64,000 bases of DNA from Microbacterium sp. EST19A (lineage in GTDB: Bacteria > Actinomycetota > Actinomycetes > Actinomycetales > Microbacteriaceae): contig NZ_JAHXYZ010000001.1 of NCBI RefSeq assembly GCF_019969685.1, positions 1,054,001 through 1,118,000 of the forward strand, in the 5' to 3' direction. The notes beneath the pieces are model-generated. The model did not search any database and had not been told where the DNA came from. It saw only the letters and a program-made list of their open reading frames with translations. Within the stretch, counting starts at the first letter, position 1. Each line of letters starts with the position of its first letter. The position numbers and the translations under genes are program-made. Positions 62,558 to 64,000 of the stretch are shown one piece after another.

Positions 62558-64000
62558 ATGGACACCTCACGACGCTCATTCCTGACACTCGCGGCGACGG
62601 CATCCGCTCTCGCCCTCCTCCCGACGGATGCCGCCTTCGGCTCGGCGCACGCCGCGCCCGGCGTCGCGGGTGCGCTCCCGCTGGAGGCCGCACGCCGACC
62701 TCGGCTGACGAATCTCGCGCACCTGCGGTTCCTCCTCGCGGAGGTGCCGGTGACGCCGAGCGACGCCCACACGACCTACGGCATCGACGTGCGGCCGATC
62801 GTCCGCGCGCCCTGGACCTATGCCGACACCGACGGGGCCGGCGGCTATCGTCCGGTCGGCGGCGGCACGCGCGACGCGGTCACCGGGTACTGGACGCAGG
62901 GCGCGTACAACGCCGACGACATCGCGCGCGCGGCGATCGTGTTCCTGCGCGATTGGAAGGCGACCGGCGACGCGCAGACCGCCGACGAAGCGCGCGACGT
63001 GCTGCGATCGCTCGCGTTCCTGCAGACGACCACCGGGCCGAACGCCGGTCGCGTGGTGCTGTGGCAGCAGGAGGACGGCACACTGAACCCCAGCGCGATC
63101 CCCGTCGAGCTGCCCGATCCGTCAGACTCGGCCGAGTCGTACTGGCTCGCCCGTTCGGTGTGGGCGTTCGGTGAGGGCTATGCCGCCTTCCGCGATGTCG
63201 ACGCCGACTTCGCGGCCTTCCTGCTCGCCCGCCTGCACCTGTGCCTCGACGCCCTCGGCCGCGAGTCGCTGTCACGTGCGGGGCAGTGGGTGAAGAGCGA
63301 CGGCCGGAAGCTGCCGGCATGGCTGATCGCCGGAGGAGCGGATGCCACGGCCGAGGCCATGCTCGGCCTCGCAGCCGCGTCCGAAGCCGGCGACGGCCGC
63401 AGCCGCAAGGCGCTGCAGACCTACGGCGAAGGGGTGGTCGCGATGGCCGCGGACCCGTCGAAGGGCTGGCCGTTCGGCGCGGTCCTGCCGTGGACGGGCT
63501 CGCTCGGGTTCTGGCACGCGTGGGGCGCCGCCGCTCCGGAGGCGCTGGCGCGTGGTGGCGCCGTGTTGCGCCGACGCGACTGGACCGCCGCCGCCCTGGC
63601 GGATGCCGGACGCTTCACGCCGCAGGTGCTCGCCTCCGGTGGTCCGCACAACGCGTGGGCGCCCCTCCCCGCCGAGGCGCAGATCGCCTACGGTGCGCAC
63701 GGTCGCGTCGCGGGCGCGGTCGCCGCGGGCGGCGAAGGCCACCGCGTGCTCGCCGGCCTCGCCGCCGGCTGGTTCTTCGGCGCGAACACCGCCGGCCTCC
63801 CGGTGTACGACCCGGCCACCGGCGTCACCTTCGACGGCGTGGAGACCGACGGACGCGTGAACCGGAATTCCGGCGCCGAGTCGACGATCCACGGACTGCT
63901 CACGATGCAGCTGCTCGACGCCGACCGGGGGATCGCCGAGCTGGCGACCTCGATCACCGGGCTGCGCTCGTTCTCGGGGCTGCGCGTGCTCGAGGCCGAG
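62558..64000 (+). CDS. Tat-exported (alpha/alpha)6-toroid protein, glycosidase-like, cut by window end
   Basis: At least 481 residues, still open at the end of the window. It starts SRRSFLTLAATA, a Tat signal, with cleavage near GSAHAAP. The body has alternating helices typical of a six-hairpin toroid (YWTQGAYNADDIARAAIVFL, in part; ESYWLARSVWAFGEGY), and WFFGANTAGLPVYDPATGVT, then NSGAESTIHGLLTMQLLD, which recalls C-termini of proteins linked to mannoside use. It follows GH130 and may degrade or bind manno-oligosaccharides outside the cell. Confidence 0.6.
   Translation, partial: MDTSRRSFLTLAATASALALLPTDAAFGSAHAAPGVAGALPLEAARRPRLTNLAHLRFLLAEVPVTPSDAHTTYGIDVRPIVRAPWTYADTDGAGGYRPVGGGTRDAVTGYWTQGAYNADDIARAAIVFLRDWKATGDAQTADEARDVLRSLAFLQTTTGPNAGRVVLWQQEDGTLNPSAIPVELPDPSDSAESYWLARSVWAFGEGYAAFRDVDADFAAFLLARLHLCLDALGRESLSRAGQWVKSDGRKLPAWLIAGGADATAEAMLGLAAASEAGDGRSRKALQTYGEGVVAMAADPSKGWPFGAVLPWTGSLGFWHAWGAAAPEALARGGAVLRRRDWTAAALADAGRFTPQVLASGGPHNAWAPLPAEAQIAYGAHGRVAGAVAAGGEGHRVLAGLAAGWFFGANTAGLPVYDPATGVTFDGVETDGRVNRNSGAESTIHGLLTMQLLDADRGIAELATSITGLRSFSGLRVLEAE

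Overview
The window is about 64 kb of high-GC actinobacterial chromosome. It is most like Microbacterium or a close relative in the Microbacteriaceae. The signs are dense genes with 4-base ATGA/GTGA overlaps, many GTG and a few TTG/CTG starts, several probably leaderless genes, sugar ABC transporters without their own ATPase, a BkdABC-type dehydrogenase, and a PopR/ClgR-type regulator beside clpP genes. No rRNA, tRNA, CRISPR array, insertion sequence or prophage was recognised.

Layout. 1-3.7 kb: znuACB zinc uptake operon with a Zur box, and a PIN-like toxin-antitoxin pair lodged between znuB and the start of zur. 3.8-10 kb: alpha-glucosidase, sugar ABC permeases and binding protein, with a divergent ROK regulator. 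10.0-10.5 kb: two duplicated small genes for double-glycine leader peptides. 10.6-18.3 kb: one leftward catabolic operon (NCS1 permease, hydantoinase, three DUF917 proteins, PucR regulator). 18.4-23.9 kb: an SDR, a branched-chain 2-oxoacid dehydrogenase operon (E1 alpha, E1 beta, E2) and a HisC-type aminotransferase. 23.9-27.2 kb: small accessory genes, namely a CopG/Doc pair, a four-helix membrane protein, vapBC, and a short helical protein paired with an alpha/beta-hydrolase-like protein. 27.3-36.3 kb: protein-tyrosine phosphatase, purB, DivIVA-like protein, MFS pump, membrane proteins, an unusual HTH protein, sulfurtransferase, EamA transporter, GTP cyclohydrolase II and MarR.

36.3-43.7 kb: a 1685-residue sortase-anchored CshA-type fibril protein overlapping mscL, then a PopR-like regulator and two clpP genes, one without the catalytic serine. 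43.8-55.1 kb: thioesterase, gamma-lyase-type PLP enzyme, Lrp regulator, acyl-CoA synthetase, MATE pump, amino-acid permease, DUF2871 protein, a two-component system and an aldo/keto reductase. 55.2-64 kb: a J-domain/NERD-like protein, a squalene-cyclase-like toroid, and a LacI-controlled cluster (binding protein, two permeases, GH130 phosphorylase, Tat-exported toroid protein cut by the window end).

The most novel-looking items are the paired double-glycine peptides with their duplicated upstream blocks, the PopR/ClpP module with a serine-less ClpP and a recognisable PopR box, and the DUF917 triplet operon. All functions are inferred from sequence motifs and context only.
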